34,267 nt of DNA, from the NCBI RefSeq assembly GCF_023036475.1, contig NZ_JAJQKI010000024.1:1-34267 (forward strand), written 5' to 3'. A program made the position numbers and the translations under genes. The stretch comes from Bacillus pinisoli. GTDB lineage: Bacteria; Bacillota; Bacilli; Bacillales; SA4. This document shows positions 32,520 through 34,267 of this stretch, one piece after another; position 1 is the stretch's first letter, and each line of letters begins with the position of its first letter. The notes below the pieces were generated by a model. It did no database searches and was not told the origin of the DNA. It saw only the letters and a program-made list of their open reading frames with translations.

Positions 32520-33875
32520 TCATCCTTTCTCAGTAAGATCTTGAAACACTTCGTCTATAACGGACAAAGCTTCATGTAACTGTGAGTCCGTAATAACAAG
32601 AGGACTTAAAATACGGATTACATTACTGTATATACCCGCGCTCAATAAAACAACTCCTCTTCGGTTACATTCTGCTACGACTCTTGCTGTTAATTCTTTA
32701 TTTGGTTCTTTTGTAATTGGGTCTTTTACCAATTCAATCGCACACATGGCACCAAGTCCTCTTACATCTCCAATCACTGGGAATGATTGTTGCATCTCTT
32801 TAAATTTTGTGAGGATCATCCTTCCAATCTTTGTAGCTCGATTCACAAGATTCACAGTTTCTAACAAGTTAATGACCTCAAGCGCAGCTACACAACCGAG
32901 AGGACTTCCTCCATAGGTACCACCAATCTCTCCTGCCGCCGGTGCATCCATGACATCAGCTCTTCCTGTTACTGCACTTATTGGTACACCCGCTCCCAAT
33001 GATTTAGATAGAGTAATAATGTCAGGTTCAACCCCAAAATGTTCACTTGCAAACATTTTCCCCGTTCTCCCAAAGCCTGTTTGAATTTCATCCATAATTA
33101 AAAGAATTCCGTGCTTTGTGCAAATCTCCTTTATTTTTTGAATGAAATAAGGAGAGGGAATCACAAAACCTCCTTCTCCCTGGACAGGCTCTAGAATAAA
33201 AGCCGCAATGTCTTCAGGAGGAACTTCACCGATAAAGAAATCCTCCAACTGCCTAATTAGGAATTGATCTAATTGAGAGTCCGTCATCCCCTCGGGTTTA
33301 CGATAGTAATAAGGGTATCTTAGCTTATAAATATCGGTAGCTAACGGTCCAAATCCATTTTTATAAGGCTTTACTTTACTCGTTAATGCCATTGTTAAAA
33401 AGGTTCTTCCATGATAACCTCTGTCAAATGAGACAATCGCTCTTCTTCCTGTATATTTCCTTGCGATCTTCACAGCATTTTCTACTGCCTCTGCTCCGGA
33501 GTTTAGAAAGAAGGTTTTCTTTTCAAATCTCCCTGGTGTAATGTCATTTAATTTTTTAGCCAGTTCAATATAAGAATCATACATCAGTACATTAAAGCCT
33601 GGATGGATAAAACGATCTAGTTGATCTTTTATTGCTTGAACAACGGTTGGTGGACAATGCCCTACATTTAAGGTACCGATTGCTCCCGCTAAATCAATAA
33701 GATGATTACCATCCACATCTACTACCATCGCACCTTCTGCCCGGTCGATGAAAGCAGGGGATGTATTAAAGGGTCCTCGAGGAACATGTTGTTCTCGAAG
33801 TCTCTGAAGAGAGGCCGATCGCTCACCAGGTAGTTCTGATTTCAAATGAATATGATTTCGTTCAACTTTTGCCAT
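32520..33875 (-). CDS. gabT: 4-aminobutyrate aminotransferase (class III, PLP-dependent)
   Basis: Transfers the amino group of GABA to 2-oxoglutarate, giving succinate semialdehyde and glutamate. 451 aa with fold-type I class III motifs: LNSGAEAVENAVKIAR (phosphate binding), YHGRTF, ILEPVQGEGGF, DEIQTGFGRTGK and the PLP lysine in LSKSLGAG. ATG 33875, with AAGGGTG upstream, gives the normal N-terminus (MAKVERNHIHLKSE). The frame is open to 33911, but that start lacks a ribosome binding site. First gene of the operon with the aldehyde dehydrogenase. No GabR or sigma-54-type -12/-24 site is apparent upstream. Confidence 0.9.
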   Translation of the reverse strand: MAKVERNHIHLKSELPGERSASLQRLREQHVPRGPFNTSPAFIDRAEGAMVVDVDGNHLIDLAGAIGTLNVGHCPPTVVQAIKDQLDRFIHPGFNVLMYDSYIELAKKLNDITPGRFEKKTFFLNSGAEAVENAVKIARKYTGRRAIVSFDRGYHGRTFLTMALTSKVKPYKNGFGPLATDIYKLRYPYYYRKPEGMTDSQLDQFLIRQLEDFFIGEVPPEDIAAFILEPVQGEGGFVIPSPYFIQKIKEICTKHGILLIMDEIQTGFGRTGKMFASEHFGVEPDIITLSKSLGAGVPISAVTGRADVMDAPAAGEIGGTYGGSPLGCVAALEVINLLETVNLVNRATKIGRMILTKFKEMQQSFPVIGDVRGLGAMCAIELVKDPITKEPNKELTARVVAECNRRGVVLLSAGIYSNVIRILSPLVITDSQLHEALSVIDEVFQDLTEKG

Positions 33876-34136
33876 ACAGACACACCCTTCCAAGGTATAA
33901 ATTCTAAGCAATTTTACCCACGAAGTAACGAGTGAAGACGAATGAGTACTATCATTATATTCACCTATTCAGAAACAAAGGTTATTGTACTAGTAGATTT
34001 TTTATTCACATTACTTTTTCAGAATTTTCAATTCCTTTATGTATAAAGTATACTAGACCATACAAAAAAAATACCCAGCATCTACGAGGCCACTGAAAAT
34101 CTACCGATTTTTAAAACTTAGTAATGATTAATAAAG
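33876..34136. other. gabT upstream region
   Basis: Contains no gene. A short palindrome GTATA-AAG-TATAC at 34041-34053 is a possible operator. I could not identify a convincing sigma-A or sigma-54 promoter by eye. Confidence 0.3.
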
Positions 34137-34185
34137 AAAAAGCCGACTTTTTTCCTAAAAAGGAAGAAGAGTCGGCTTTTTTTCT
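34137..34185. terminator. Bidirectional terminator near the right edge
   Basis: AAAAAGCCGACT (34137-34148) pairs with AGTCGGCTTTTT (34170-34181), with a further CC/GG inner stem. It probably ends a plus-strand or minus-strand unit extending beyond the window. The last 80 bases hold no recognisable gene. Confidence 0.8.
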
Positions 34186-34267
34186 TCTAAATCATCGTAT
34201 ATGTATCTCTTTTTATCCTAGTAGCTTTAGAATCCTTTTAATGTTTACCGTAAATATAGCCATTGCC

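Noticed and set aside
1..34267. Insertion sequences or transposases
   Set aside because: No open frame with a DDE, HUH or serine-recombinase signature was found anywhere in the window.

Overview
The window looks like chromosome of a low-GC, Gram-positive, spore-former-type bacterium of the Bacillaceae. Shine-Dalgarno sites are strong (AGGAGG, GGGGGG), TTG and GTG starts are common, and the chromosomal genes are typical Bacillus ones: ThiT, EamA transporters, a YoaE-like molybdopterin oxidoreductase, a DUF3267 protein and a gabT-aldehyde dehydrogenase pair. I cannot name the species.

Layout. (1) 1-300: on the minus strand, the leader and two promoters of an rRNA operon whose 16S gene lies off the left edge. 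(2) 549-5480: chromosome. The thiamine transporter gene thiT sits inside a pair of ~200-bp imperfect inverted repeats. It is followed by two EamA-family transporters, a small membrane protein, an NAD(P)-binding oxidoreductase, two small exported or membrane proteins and tRNA-Ala(GGC). (3) 5387-23534: an ~18.1-kb integrated element in the tRNA-Ala gene. (4) 23535-34267: chromosome again, with a DUF3267 membrane metalloprotease homologue, a molybdopterin oxidoreductase, a chemotaxis receptor, a PAS histidine kinase, a 21-bp tandem repeat array, a lipoprotein with a duplicated domain, a GNAT pseudogene and the gabT-aldehyde dehydrogenase operon.

The element is the centre of interest. Its ends are an 18-bp identical block that starts exactly at the tRNA anticodon loop, plus a diverged copy of the tRNA 3' half. 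Inside each end, TGGTCAC repeats recur every 11 bp, as expected for integrase arm sites. The left part (5.5-10.6 kb) holds a tyrosine integrase, two excisionase/AlpA-like proteins, a terminase small subunit, a DnaB-type helicase and a DnaD-type initiator. There is no large terminase, capsid or tail gene. This is the gene set of a phage satellite (PICI-like) or a very eroded prophage. The dnaB gene carries two independent lesions, a 5-bp tandem duplication and an in-frame amber codon, so self-replication is probably lost.

The right part (11-23.1 kb) is cargo and reads as a defence island. It has a complete type I restriction-modification operon (hsdR-hsdM-hsdS), in which hsdR is cut by one ochre codon before its C-terminal domain. 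It also has a uracil-DNA-glycosylase superfamily protein, an unrecognised translationally coupled two-gene pair, a divergent protein with weak GIY-YIG-like features and a TPR protein. If the hsdR stop is real, methylation probably persists while restriction is off. The glycosylase-like gene and the two-gene pair are the best candidates for an undescribed defence function, but that is inferred from context only.
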